Shown: positions 12,591 through 24,138 of the stretch, piece after piece | How positions within the stretch are numbered: the first letter of the stretch is position 1 | Layout: each line of letters begins with the position of its first letter | Source: Panopea generosa | Taxonomy: Eukaryota > Mollusca > Bivalvia > Adapedonta > Hiatellidae | DNA length: 64,000 nucleotides | Reading direction: 5' to 3' | Assembly: GCA_029582155.1 (NCBI GenBank) | Contig: CM055900.1 | Coordinates: 44,575,624-44,639,623 of the forward strand | Position numbers and translations under genes: made by a program | The notes under the pieces: generated by a model | Database searches by the model: none | Seen by the model: only the letters and a program-made list of their open reading frames with translations | Told to the model about the DNA's origin: nothing

Positions 12591-15230
12591 AGTACCTTTG
12601 AGAAGGACACAAAGAAGCTTTGGCAGCTCACTAATGTATTAAACGATGATAACCGCCAGCAAAGGAAAACAACTCTCCTAACAGGTGATGGCTGTTCCAC
12701 AGGGAAGGCAGCTGCAAATATTTTTGCCAAAACATATGAAGCTGTAAGCACAGTGACATTACCACAGGAGAGGATCAGGGAAGTCAGGCAGGAGACCAGG
12801 GCTTTTCTGGTTGAGCAGAAAAATGAAGCAAGCCCCTCTATGTCAGATAGTATGACAATGCAAGAGCTAGAAGCAGCACTGAAGAAGCTGAAGAAGAAGA
12901 AGGCTCCAGGAGCAGATGGCATTACGAATGAAATGCTAAAACACCTTGGTTACAAGGCCAAAAGAACCCTGCTACACATCTTTAACCTCAGCTGGCACTC
13001 TGGTAAATTTCCATCCAAGTGGAAAGAAGCTCACATCAGACCCATCCCTAAGTCAGGAAAGGACAAGAGCAAACCTGAGAGCTACAGACCAATCAGCCTT
13101 CTCAGCTGCACTGGAAAGCTTCTAGAACGCATCGTCAACAAGAGACTACTCTGGCATCTTGAGTCGAATTCCCTCCTGGCACCCACTCAAACTGGATATC
13201 GGCAACATCGCAGTACAGAAGACCAGCTGTCTTACTTTACACAAGACATTGAAGATGCCTTCCAAGAAAAGAAGAAGGTACTGGCAGTTTTCTTTGATCT
13301 ATCAAAGGCCTTTGACACCGTCTGGAAGGAAGGTCTACAGCTGAAGCTGCTACGTTTTGGTGTGTGCGGAAAAATGTACAAATGGCTAAATGATTTTCTC
13401 TTCAGGAGAACAGCAAGAGTCAAACTAGATGGAGCACTTAGCAACCTAGTGAAGATGAGAGAAGGTGTTCCTCAAGGTGGTGTCATCTCGCCCACCTTGT
13501 TTCTCGTTTACATAAACGACTTAGTGGCAGCCTTGCCTAGGCATGTCATGAACACCTTGCATGCTGACGACCTTGCTGTCTGGTGCTCAGAATCAAGTAC
13601 AGCCACAGCAACCCACAGAATCCAAACAACTATACAAACTGTGTCTGACTGGACAAGCAAGTGGGCACTCAACATCAACAAGTTGAAAACAGTCACAACG
13701 CTTTTCTCACTCTCCACTTCAAAAGAGAAAGTAAAATTGAAGCTGGATGATCACCCAGTGCCTCAGGTTGAAACACCTACTTTTCTAGGTGCTACACTTG
13801 ACTCCCGCCTCACATGGAAATCTCACATTGAAGCGGTAGAGAAAAGAGCCTACAAGAAACTCTCGCTCATGAAGAAGCTGGCAGGAACAAGCTGGGGGGC
13901 AAATGGGAAAATTTTACGCCAAGTTTACACCGGTGCCGTACGTCCCATTGCAGAATATGCCTCTTCTTCATGGATTACTGCCTCCAGAACCAGTAAAAGT
14001 AAACTGGACAAGGTCCAAAATGCAGGACTCAGGATAATCCTTGGGGCCATGAAAACCACTCCCATAAGAGAAATGGAGAAGACAGCTGACCTTGAACCAC
14101 TAGAGGCTAGAAGAGAATACAAGGCTCTTGCACAGGCTGAGAAAGCGAAGAGACTCCCATCCCACCCCTTACACAAGAAACTTCAAAGCCTAACCAAGAA
14201 CAGGCTTAAACGTCAAAGCCTCAACCACGTTGTAAAGAGCCTCCAAAAGAAAACGGCAGACATCCTGGAACCAGGTGGAGAAATGCTTCAACCAGAGCTG
14301 TGGGTTCAGAGAAATCTAACCCCACAGATAAGGTTAGAAGTGCCAGGGCTAGGGAAGAAAGGAGCACAATCACAGGCTCTACAAAAATCCCTCACACAGG
14401 AAATGATACATGAACGATATCCCCAACACTCTTGGATACATGCGTTCACAGATGGATCTGCAGAAAATGCTGTACGAAATGGAGGCAGTGGTGTCTTCAT
14501 TAAGTTCCCCACCAGATCTCCAACATCTCTATCTTTTCCCGTTGGTGAGCGGAGCTCGAACTACAGAGCAGAGGTTCAAGCTCTCACTGCAGCCACCTGT
14601 CGCCTGATTGAGCTTGACGAACAGCAGCAAAATATTGCTCTTCTCACAGACTCTCTGTCAGCACTACAAGCTCTCTCATCAGGGTCCACTGACGAGGGTA
14701 CCAGATTGCTACAGGAAAATATTAGAGTCCTGTCCCAGCACAGCAATGTGGTGCTTCAGTGGATCCCTGCTCACGTGGGCATACCCGGGAATGAGGCTGC
14801 GGACAGACTAGCCAAAGACGGGAGCAAACTTCCGCAGCCCCATCCTCCAGTTTCATACAGTGAGGCTAAGACACTCCTCAAAAGCAGCTTCAGAACAGAC
14901 TGGCAAAATAGTAATGGAGGTTATAACCACAAGCAAGCCCATATTCACCAGCTAAATAGGCGAGAACAAACCGTTATATTCCGCCTCAGAACTGGACATT
15001 GTGGTCTCCGAAAACATATGAAGAAAATGGGCCTGGTGGACACAGCCACATGCCAATGTGGTTCAGAGGAACAGACTCCTCACCACATTCTGCAAACCTG
15101 TGCCCACTTGGAAGACCTTCGTCAGGAAGCTTGGAGCGCAAACATTCCCTTCCACACAAAACTTTGGGGAAATGCCAATGACCTACACAGAACGGCGCAG
15201 TTCATCACTGCATCTGGACTGCGAATATAA
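12591..15230 (+). CDS. LINE ORF2 fragment: reverse transcriptase-RNase H
   Basis: The frame is open from the element's first base to TAA at 15228-15230, 879 codons with no native start. An in-frame TGA at 12585 lies in the satellite, and the first in-frame ATG is near 12840. RT motifs in order: APGADGITNEML (12903), LLSCTGKLLERI, motif A AVFFDLSKAFD (13284), motif B GVPQGGVISP (13464), and motif C HADD (13560), where His replaces the usual Tyr/Phe but both Asp are kept. RNase H: TDGS (about 14448), NYRAEVQAL (about 14563), LLTDSLSAL (about 14641) and IPAHVGIPGNEAAD (about 14765), so the D-E-D-H/D set is present. A C-terminal CQCGSEEQTPHHILQTC motif (about 15052) is typical of these LINEs. The protein copies RNA into DNA at the target site. 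This copy lacks the endonuclease, so it could not move by itself. Confidence 0.93.
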   Translation, partial: STFEKDTKKLWQLTNVLNDDNRQQRKTTLLTGDGCSTGKAAANIFAKTYEAVSTVTLPQERIREVRQETRAFLVEQKNEASPSMSDSMTMQELEAALKKLKKKKAPGADGITNEMLKHLGYKAKRTLLHIFNLSWHSGKFPSKWKEAHIRPIPKSGKDKSKPESYRPISLLSCTGKLLERIVNKRLLWHLESNSLLAPTQTGYRQHRSTEDQLSYFTQDIEDAFQEKKKVLAVFFDLSKAFDTVWKEGLQLKLLRFGVCGKMYKWLNDFLFRRTARVKLDGALSNLVKMREGVPQGGVISPTLFLVYINDLVAALPRHVMNTLHADDLAVWCSESSTATATHRIQTTIQTVSDWTSKWALNINKLKTVTTLFSLSTSKEKVKLKLDDHPVPQVETPTFLGATLDSRLTWKSHIEAVEKRAYKKLSLMKKLAGTSWGANGKILRQVYTGAVRPIAEYASSSWITASRTSKSKLDKVQNAGLRIILGAMKTTPIREMEKTADLEPLEARREYKALAQAEKAKRLPSHPLHKKLQSLTKNRLKRQSLNHVVKSLQKKTADILEPGGEMLQPELWVQRNLTPQIRLEVPGLGKKGAQSQALQKSLTQEMIHERYPQHSWIHAFTDGSAENAVRNGGSGVFIKFPTRSPTSLSFPVGERSSNYRAEVQALTAATCRLIELDEQQQNIALLTDSLSALQALSSGSTDEGTRLLQENIRVLSQHSNVVLQWIPAHVGIPGNEAADRLAKDGSKLPQPHPPVSYSEAKTLLKSSFRTDWQNSNGGYNHKQAHIHQLNRREQTVIFRLRTGHCGLRKHMKKMGLVDTATCQCGSEEQTPHHILQTCAHLEDLRQEAWSANIPFHTKLWGNANDLHRTAQFITASGLRI

Positions 15231-15265
15231 GACGGCCATAAAGATGGAACGCAGAAGAAGAAGAA
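12591..15265 (+). mobile_element. 5'-truncated non-LTR retrotransposon (LINE)
   Basis: An insertion into the 23-bp satellite. The left boundary follows the satellite motif ATTGACTA (12583-12590), and the right boundary is followed by the same ATTGACTA (15266-15273): a likely 8-bp target-site duplication. The satellite unit also contains TTGACT, so chance is possible. The 5' end is cut within ORF2, upstream of the reverse transcriptase, so the endonuclease and ORF1 are absent. The 3' end is a short UTR ending in a purine-rich GAA repeat (about 15254-15265). It is visibly more GC-rich than the flanks. The frame has no stop or shift, which suggests a recent insertion. RT plus RNase H plus the C-terminal Cys/His motif suggests the I/Jockey side of the LINE tree; the exact clade is not determined. 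Confidence 0.92.
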
Positions 15266-15273
15266 ATTGACTA

Positions 15274-17045
15274 TATAATTTGTATAGTGTGTTTACTCGT
15301 GACTGTATATCATGCATACACTTGACTGTGCAATTTGTACACTCTTGACTGTATAATATGTATACTTTGATTCTAAATGATTATACACTTTATTGTTTGA
15401 TTTGTATGCAATTGATTGTATAATGTATAAACTCTTGTCCGTATAATATGACTGTATACACTTTCCTATATAATGTGTATATCTTTAACTTCATAACGAG
15501 TAAACACTTGATTGATTATAATATGCGTATAAAATGTATACACTTGTATGTGTGTGTCTTGTGTTTGCTCTTAGCTGTATGCTATGTATACACTTGACTG
15601 TATAATGCGTATACGTATTGATTGTATAATATGTCTGTATGTGTCTGTATACTGTACACTTGACTTTATAATATGAATTTACATGTACCGGCTGTATAAT
15701 GTGTATAAACTTGACTGTGTAATGTGTAATGACTTGACTGTGCAATGCGTACACTCTTGACTATATATTGTGTAAACACTTGACTGTGTAATGTGTATAC
15801 ACTTGACTGTGTAATGTTTATACACTTCACTTTGTAACGCGTATACACTTGACTGTGTAATATGTATACACTTGACTTAGTAATATGTGTTTACACTTGA
15901 CTGTATAATGCGTACACTCTTGACTGTGTAATGCGTACACTCGTGACTGTATAATGTGTATACACTTGATTGTATAATACGTACACTCTTGACTGTATAA
16001 TGCGTACAATATTGACTGTATAATATGCATACACTTGTCTGTATACTGTACACTTGACTTTATAATATGAACAAAGGCTGTTTTATGTGTATACACTTGA
16101 CTGAGTAATATGTATACACTTGACAGTGTAATCTGTATACACTTGACTGTGTAATGTTTATACAATTGAATGTATAATACATATACACTTGACTGTATAA
16201 TGTGTATACAGCTTTCAGTATAATTTGTGTTAACTTTACTGTATAATTTACAAGCTCTTGTCAATTTATTTGCATACACTTGTTTAAATAACATATAAAC
16301 AAGTGTCTGTATAATGAGTACACCCATGTTTGTTTATATATGTACTCACTTGACTGTACAATGCACAAACATTTGACTGGTAAATGTGTATACACTTGAC
16401 TGTACAATTTTTAAACACTTAAGTGCATAATGTGTATACACTTGAGTGTACAATGTTTATACACTTAAGTGCATAATGTGTATACACTTGACTGTACAAT
16501 GTTTATACACTTAAGTGCATTATGTGTATACACTTGACTGGATATTCCGTATACACTTGATAGAATATTTTTTATACTCGTTGCTGTATTTTTATACACT
16601 TGATTGTTTTCTTGTTATGCGTCAATTTTATACTCTTGAATATGTTATCTGCATATCAGCAATTATAAATGTATGATGTGTATGTTCTGATCTGCATTCC
16701 ATGTTAACACTTGACTGTTTAATAGGTATATATACTTGGCTATATAATGTGTATCCATTTGACTGTATACTGTGTAAACACTTGACTGTATGATCTTTAT
16801 ACACTTGATAACTTGACTGTATTATGTGTATATACTGGACTGTATGCTATGAATACACTTGACTGTACGATCTGTATACACTTGACTGTATGGTCTGTAT
16901 ACACTTGACATTATGGTCTGTATACACTTGACTGTATGATCTGTATACACTGGACTGTATACTATGCATACACCTGACTTTATGATCTGTATACACTTGG
17001 ATTTATAATGTGTAACATTTGACTGTATAATGTGTATACAATAGA
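15274..17045. repeat. 23-bp satellite, right segment
   Basis: About 75 copies of the same ~23-bp unit as upstream (TGTATACACTTGACTGTATA plus 'ATG'). It is most regular at 15780-16560 and more diverged near 17000. Local subfamilies exist, for example an alternating CTTGACTG / CTTAAGTG pair at 16390-16530. Three units make 69 bp, a multiple of three, so long minus-strand frames appear (15827-16327, 15491-15848) that encode only repeated HYTVKCI-like peptides. Confidence 0.95.
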
Positions 17046-19544
17046 TTTACAAGAATGCAAAGTATCAATAGCACCAATAATCGATGACCAAACAGCCCAT
17101 GACCTATCAGTATTTGTTTCCCCGTTTGAAACAATAAGCACACTATTATAACATGCAATGAGGTTTTGGTTGCCCATTTACAATCACCAGTAAACATATA
17201 AAAACGTACGTAAGTAAAACAAATGAATTATTCTTCACTCATTACAAAAGTATGTGCCCCTTATATTACTGCACGCCATTCCAGCAGTTACAAATTCAAA
17301 TTCCGGAGCAAATCATCCGGTTCCTATTAGGTAAAATCATGTTCTCATAGCAGTTTGTAACGCGGGCTCCTGAGAGAATGCGACACGGTATACCTGAATC
17401 ATAATCTTCGTGTAATAAAATTGTTGAAAATATAGGACAGACCCAAGTAAGATGTTTAAGTGCACCATCAAAGAGTATGTATCTTGATACTTTAAACAAA
17501 AGTGACGGAGAAAGAAATCAACAGGAGTGTTCGATTGAAATATGTCTGGTTTCACAGACATGAACATTTGCAAATGAGGATATAATGGTATATAAATATA
17601 ATTTCCACACATTATATGTTATATATGGCTTCCAGTGGCAATGTTTAAAACTGCCACTAGAATTAATCTAAGTAGATACACCATCCTTGGAGTTTTGAAA
17701 ATGGCGATAATAATAGCCACCGTTCTATTTTTATTTTTATTGTATATATTGACACCGTTGCGTAATATATCAGATTGGATAACCAAAACACAATTGCTAA
17801 TGTACATGATTGTTTAGTATCTGATACAATACGTTTTTATATCTTGAATTTTCTAAACCTTGCCAAATCAAAACCAATGCTGTTGTATGTAATGAATGAA
17901 ATATAAAAGTGTTGTAACTTTAATTGTCAAAGGGCAAAGGAGACTCAATTGAAAGTCAACTGAAATTTTGTCAGTTGTTGTGCTTTGGTTTTACTTATTT
18001 ATCTTAGCTCAATTGCGAAGTGAGCTCGGGGTTTTTATGGATCGCTATAGAGTGCGCTTCCTGAGTTCTGAGTGTTGTTGTTACAACATCCTATGCACTG
18101 AACGGCTGCCAAGTTTTTTGTGATCGGTTGAACATTTCTAGAAACATGCAATGTGTTCAAATGTTGTTCCAGAAATATACATTGAACACACACAGTTGGA
18201 GGATATAGCTCTGAGAAAATACGAACAAGTGTGGCTTATGTTGCATACTGTCTGGACAAGGAAATATTTTCGAAAATCAGAAAGGAACCTGGAAGGTAAA
18301 GACTACGTCATAAGCGAGCAGTTTCCAATTTAAGTTAAAGAAACACGAAAAAAACTCTTCCATGTAATGAAGCATGTAAAATAAAAAAAATAAGGACCCA
18401 TGTGAGGGAGTGTATTAAAGTATTCAACATGAAATCTGAAAGTTTATACTGTATCCGAATGATCACCGAAATACTAAATGTGAATATAAGTAAATATGAT
18501 CAAATATAATTATCTTAAACTTGAACAAATAAAAACTCAAATATTGATATTAATGGCTTTAGTAAATGTTTCACTCGTACAAAAATAATTACCATAGAAA
18601 AGCTAAACAATCCAGCTGCGACTGAATTGTGTATATGAAAGAAAAGATGTAAAAATTGTTAAAATGATATTGAATGTCTAAGATAGCTGAAGTTAGTTCA
18701 ATTTGATTAGTTCATAATTCGCCAACAATCGTTTCCTTGAGAACAATGACGTATTTTCTATCGTTATTCGGTTGCCTTGGTGATAGGTGATTTAAATTCA
18801 TATGTATTTTGCGAATACTTGCTTGACCTTTGTAAATCTACATATATCCGAAGAGTAAACAGAATAATACACAGTGATGGACTATAGATAAACTCTGTAC
18901 CTAATTAAAATGATTTGGCCGATTTTATTATATCTGATTTTAACGAGTATTCAAATAATGCTCTATAAAATGACTAACATGGAAATGAAATTTGAAAATA
19001 ATGAAACATTTTATAATTGGAACTCTTAACATAAAAGAAACTTTGCAAATGACGTCTATTTCGGCATTCGTTATCTAGAGACAGACGACATAAACCGAGG
19101 CGAGGACACGGATATGTTTGTAAAATAGCGTATCTTGAGAACAATGTAACGTGAAAGGAAGTAAGTTCTTATCGATAAATGAAAATAAACATAAAATGTT
19201 TAAATGCTGAATGTAAAAAAAAAATTTTGCAAAGATATATATATATATATAATTAAAACAATGAACCAAATTGAGGTCTATGGAACGACAGAAACTCTAT
19301 ATACTAATGTCGAATATATTGAAATAAATTAAATAAAAAATAAAATGATCAATTCTATATCTAACGTTAGATTCGGAGCATGAAAACGAGGAACGTGTCG
19401 AATTTGTTAATTAATCAATGTTTAATAAGCTCAATAGGCCGATTAGTCTTGCAGAAATTACAGGTGAATCACAACGTTTGGGTAACAATAGTCAATATTT
19501 GTTTGATAACATTGCTATGAATACTTTAAATAAATTTTTTTGTG
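17046..19544. other. AT-rich DNA, no gene seen
   Basis: No gene recognised. Minus-strand frames at 17296-17612 (up to 91 codons) and short plus-strand frames at 17635 and 18151 resemble nothing I know. A short (AT)n lies at about 19234-19250. Confidence 0.5.
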
Positions 19545-19745
19545 TGGATGACGTGTTTTAATGGCAGAGCACAGGACCTGGACTTTGATGATCGTGGATT
19601 CGTATCTGGACAAGATGTGATGTGTCATTGAGTAAGACACTTTAACCGCATATGCTTAGTACGTGTTCTGCCCGGAAAGACCTCGATCGTGGTTTCTCCA
19701 AAATGTAATAACCTGTTTGCCATTCGAGGTAAAATAATTAAATTC
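19545..19745 (+). repeat. tRNA-derived SINE, family 2
   Basis: A degenerate tRNA-like head (about 19548-19615, with a B-box-like GGATTCGTATC) is followed by a body containing AACCGCATATGCTTAGT and 'CCCGGAAAGACCTCGA'. The same body motif occurs in the copy at 20898-21090, which makes these two one family. Confidence 0.65.
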
Positions 19746-20184
19746 AAAACAAAGATATATATTAGATAAACATGTATTTAATCAGGCACGATGTTATTAT
19801 ATTAATGTACATAAACAAAAACAACGGACACAAATATATATTGAGGGACAAATAATAATAGTTCTTACCAACGAGAAATTGAATATGGGAACATGATGAA
19901 TGCGTAGTACGAGTTTAAGCCCAATAACAGTATGGTGAAGGTATATTCAGCCTGAATTGCCTGATTACAACTAAGCCGTAAATATAAGTTAGTCTGGGTT
20001 TTTTTATTTCTTGTGGACTTTATAAAAGATTACGATTTTATTGAATTATTCATCGTTTAAATAAATTGCATCCGATATAGATGTTAAATATTCCCCGTTA
20101 ATCCGACCCATCTATGATGATGTAAACTTTATGAAGAATATTTGACTATTTTCAGGTACTTTAATAATGAAATGGAATTGTTTT

Positions 20185-20640
20185 AAAGGGAGATAATTTC
20201 GCCCATCAAGTTTTCACCTTTATCTTCTTTTGGTTGCAGATGACGCTCAGCTGTTTTCTTTAACAGAAGTCAACAGGACTCTTCAGATAATTCAGACAAC
20301 TATTGTATGGGTTGGAATCGAATATTCAGTATTGACAAGACAAAACTTATAGTATTTCAAAAATGTGGAAATGTTAACCAGTAACATAGAAAGACATATT
20401 TAGTCAGGAAAAGTTCTTCATTTTTTGAAACGTTTAAATTTTATAGGTGTACTATTATATGATGGGTTCCATTACGCCAGCTACTATTCGTTAAGTAAAT
20501 GTTCTACCTGCAATGAACTATTTATTTAATATAACCTGGAATAAGAGTGTTCTCCTTGATATCTTCTTCGATTCATACGCCTGGTTTATTTTGGTTTTAG
20601 CTGTAAAGTGTGTGTTTTAAAGTAATTCATTAAGTAGCAT
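20185..20640 (+). pseudogene. LINE reverse-transcriptase fragment
   Basis: A decayed piece of a non-LTR reverse transcriptase, readable across frameshifts. A motif-B remnant GEIISPI (about 20190) is followed closely by a motif-C remnant LLLVADDAQLFSLTEV (20226-20273), with the first position of the YADD box changed to V. Then come KTKLIVFQKCGNVN (about 20337), LNFIGVLLY (about 20425) and a tail resembling 'ALRAMNSLFNITWNK'. The shortened B-to-C distance shows an internal deletion. No flanking LINE parts were found. The clade is not assigned. Confidence 0.75.
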
Positions 20641-20897
20641 AATATTAAAACTATGATAATAATACTTTGATATATTAAAATTGGAATGTCTATAAATTGT
20701 AAAAAATCATCATACCGACATATCACATTTACCAATATCTAATTCTTCATATCAACATGTCAAATTTGATAATTATCTTATCCATAATGCCTACATGTTC
20801 CATTTAATAGTTTTCTGATCTACCCTACCGACATTTTCAATTTTATAATTTTCTGATCCATTATACCAACGTGTTCCAGTTACCAATTATCTGATTT

Positions 20898-21090
20898 GGA
20901 GGGCATGATCCAAGGGTAGAGCATCGTACCCATGATCGGAGAGTCATGGGTTCGATCTTCCAACCACGACTATCCACGGTGTCCTTATGCAAGACCTTTT
21001 CCGCATATGCTTAGTGCTGGTTTACCTGGCAAGACTCGAGCATAATTTATATAAGCTGAAAACTTGTTTCAAAATTGAAGTAACTGAATA
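20898..21090 (+). repeat. tRNA-derived SINE, family 2 (second copy)
   Basis: The tRNA-like head has an A-box-like AAGGGTAGAGCATCG and a B-box GGTTCGATCTT (about 20949). The body carries TTCCGCATATGCTTAGTGCT, shared with the copy at 19545-19745. The head is better preserved here. No poly(A) or target duplication is clear. Confidence 0.7.
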
Positions 21091-22479
21091 ATCTGGTCCC
21101 CAATACTGGCATGCTCTATTTACAATGTCTCTGATCCCCCAAACCGACTAGTCTCATTTATCAATTATTTGATCAATCAGACAAAAAATAAATGGTTATA
21201 CTTGTAGGATTTAGTCGTTTAACGGAACAATTAAAGCCATGTACATTCTTGTGCTACGGCTTTTATCAACGAGATTAAACTCATAGAGTATAAACGAAAT
21301 TCAATACTGATTCGTGTTTATCTTAAATGGTGTAACTGGTGGCATACTTTAACATCTCAGCATCTATTATTTAAGATATGTCCTAAGTAAAATATGATCG
21401 TTATCAAGCGAGGGATATGAACGAAATAAAATCCTGTATAGGTTGAAAGGCTCCGTCTTAATTACACTTACCCCTAATCGCTAAGTTCGTGGGTTCGAGC
21501 CAAGTCTAGTGTAAATGTCATATCCACCAAACCGTGACAAAATCGATATTTAAATGTGAGTGGTAAACAAAACCCGCATTCTAAAATAAGATAGATAGCT
21601 CTTAAATAACGCTTTAACAGGAAGTTGCTGATCTGTACAGCGATGATTTGTCAGTTGCTGTGTTAAAACAACACATGTGGATTGGGTTTATCGGTCAATT
21701 TAAAACACATTTCAAGAGAAAAGACGATATTTAGGACTTTTAGTTAGTATACTTACATCGCATTATTGATTTCTTGCGCTGATTTGTCTCAGAATCGAAA
21801 CACTTTCACAATATCGATCAAAATGCGATATGAGGATCCCGGACGTTTACACGTGTTTCGAGGATTTTGTTGCACTCAAATGAGGATAAACTGGAGTTTC
21901 CACTAATTTATGCAGTTGTTACTTAGATGTTGATGCAGAAAAATCATTTCCCTGTCAAAGACTGGTATTGGTTTCTGTCTATTTTTGTGTTTTTGTTAAA
22001 AACATACAGCTTTTGTCATTGCACGTATCCGTTCAATAATGTACGCTTAGTTGTATGTGTACATAAAGTTGCCATAAGTGTGAAATTAACTGTACGCCTA
22101 GTTGCTTATATGATCATACAACTACGATTATGATCGTTCAACAGTTACTATGATTGCATAGTAATACATACATGGTGAAACAAATCAATTAAATAATAAA
22201 GATAAATTGTTGCATTAAACATAGAACTAAGACCAACAGCATACACGTTTGACCGACACTTTGTGCTTACCAAATGTTTCTTTCATCAATTCATTAAGCA
22301 TCCAGCGCCCGTCGAATGACACAGTGAACAAGTCGATCTCATGATTCTGTTAACCTGTATACCTTAACAATGTTAAGCCATTGAAATATAACTCAACATC
22401 TCAACCTGTTTCTGAACGTGACTCTATATAACCTAATACAATAATGGATCATATCGTTTTTATCTCAAATCAGAATTTT
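21091..22479. other. AT-rich DNA with a possible tRNA-like relic
   Basis: No gene seen. A B-box-like GGTTCGAGCC at about 21492 follows 'CTAAGTTCGTG' and could be the end of another SINE head, but the A-box and stems are not convincing. Confidence 0.45.
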
Positions 22480-23193
22480 TTTTTCTTTCAGATAAAAGAC
22501 GCAACGTATCGTTCTCGTTTATTTCAGTGCATGCATTTATTGCACCTTCACCTGCTGCCTATTTGTGGAAATAATCGATCACAATATTATACAGCACCCT
22601 GAACGAGAGTTAAAATATAGAAAACAGTATTTTATATCCGACACAAACAGAAAAGAAGTATGGCAATTGAAAACTGTCAGAGTCTTACAAAAAGCAATTT
22701 CAAATGAAGGACGTTTTAAATGCAGTGATCCGAAATGAGAAACAGTTACAATATCAAAATTAAACACTGACAATCTATTCAATAGACCAATTACGAAAAA
22801 GGCAAAGTTTAAAACATCGACACCGATAAAAAAAATCTTTGTTTCAAGAAGACGAAATTGAAAACAAAGTTAACGTAGATTTAATATGAGATGATGCTTC
22901 TTATGAAGAAAAATGAATTTGATGCTGATTTATCAATGTCGAAAAGGAAATATACAATGCAGAGACGCTGATGCGAATGGACTATAGCTAATCTAATAAA
23001 TTAAATGCGGTAGCAACATAAGTTGCAAAGGTATTACCTGCTTTTTTGCCAGAATTCATGTTTGTAGAAGAAGGATGTTTTGTCCTACCATCAAAAGTTA
23101 CCGGTACATTCATTATAAATCATGATGAAAGTTTTCGTCAGGATGCAAATGGAATTGGTGTTTTAAGTTATCCTTGAATAGGATAGACATTAA

Positions 23194-23550
23194 GTGTCCT
23201 TATCCTGGAAAATTGTTTTCAACGCCATTACAGTCTTATATACCTGTGTATTACATACCGCAAATATTAAACGAAATGGCAGCGTTGGTGGTTCAATCAG
23301 TGTTATTTATAAGTTCTCTAAAAAGCGGTCGGTCGTATTGAAAGCTAAGTTTGACGAATTCTTATGGAACAATTTATTCAAAATCGCTGTCAATCTATGT
23401 CAAACTGAAAATGCTAGAAGTCCTAAACTCATTCATCGAGCTATAAAACAACTGCGAAAAGACATGACGGAATATACAATTATTAAAGTAACTTTATTGA
23501 TTGTGCGGTGTCCCATCCGTAAAGGCTTTGCAGTACGACCACGAGAGTAG
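23194..23550 (+). pseudogene. open fragment of the YqaJ-like family gene
   Basis: A 118-codon open frame within the larger pseudogene. Its second half, SVVLKAKFDEFLWNNLFKIA, continues (after a frameshift) the nuclease-like part that precedes it in another frame. It is followed by a helix-rich stretch 'SPKLIHRAIKQLRKDM'. Frame changes on both sides show it is not an independent gene. The first ~40 codons are out of the original frame. Confidence 0.65.
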
Positions 23551-24138
23551 TCTAGTGAGTTCACATGACCACACACATTTAAAAAATCTATCGCCAAACA
23601 CACTTTTGAAATCTGTATATGATCTGCAACGTACTGTTCACAAAGTGTAAGCATGCATAAAATCGCCGTGGCAGTTGTACCGTGTTAAAGCAAGTGAAGT
23701 ACTAGTATTTTGACAACAAATTTAGACCGATTTCACAAACCAGGTCTTCCACACACAGTGCCTATTGCAAATGCGTTCAATGGATATAGTTTGAAGACGG
23801 ATATAATGCAAAACATGATAGAGTTTGTACTGGATGAATGTTACTAACGCGGACTATATACACCTGTTATTTCTTTTGATGGTCAGTGGTAAACTATGGA
23901 TGAACGAGTCAAATGCAGAAAACCTTTAACCATGTAACAGTTGCAGAAAGATACATAAGCAACTGCTAAAAAGGAAACAAAGGCAGCGATAATCCGAAAC
24001 ATTTTCTCAGCATATGAAATGCAAGAGTCCAGCATTTCTGAAATTGAGTCAAAGACAAATCAAACATAATTATGTTTTAAAGTCCAATAAGTATGTATTA
24101 GGTTATTGATAGTAAAGTGTTTATTCCTTGAAGATATA

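Noticed and set aside
12581..14811. Other frames overlapping the LINE ORF on both strands
   Set aside because: They are shadows of the long RT-RNase H frame; the sense frame has all family motifs.
15491..16327. Long minus-strand reading frames (87, 60 and 166 codons)
   Set aside because: They are the 23-bp satellite read in a frame without stops; the peptide repeats HYTVKCI-like blocks every 23 residues and has no domain.
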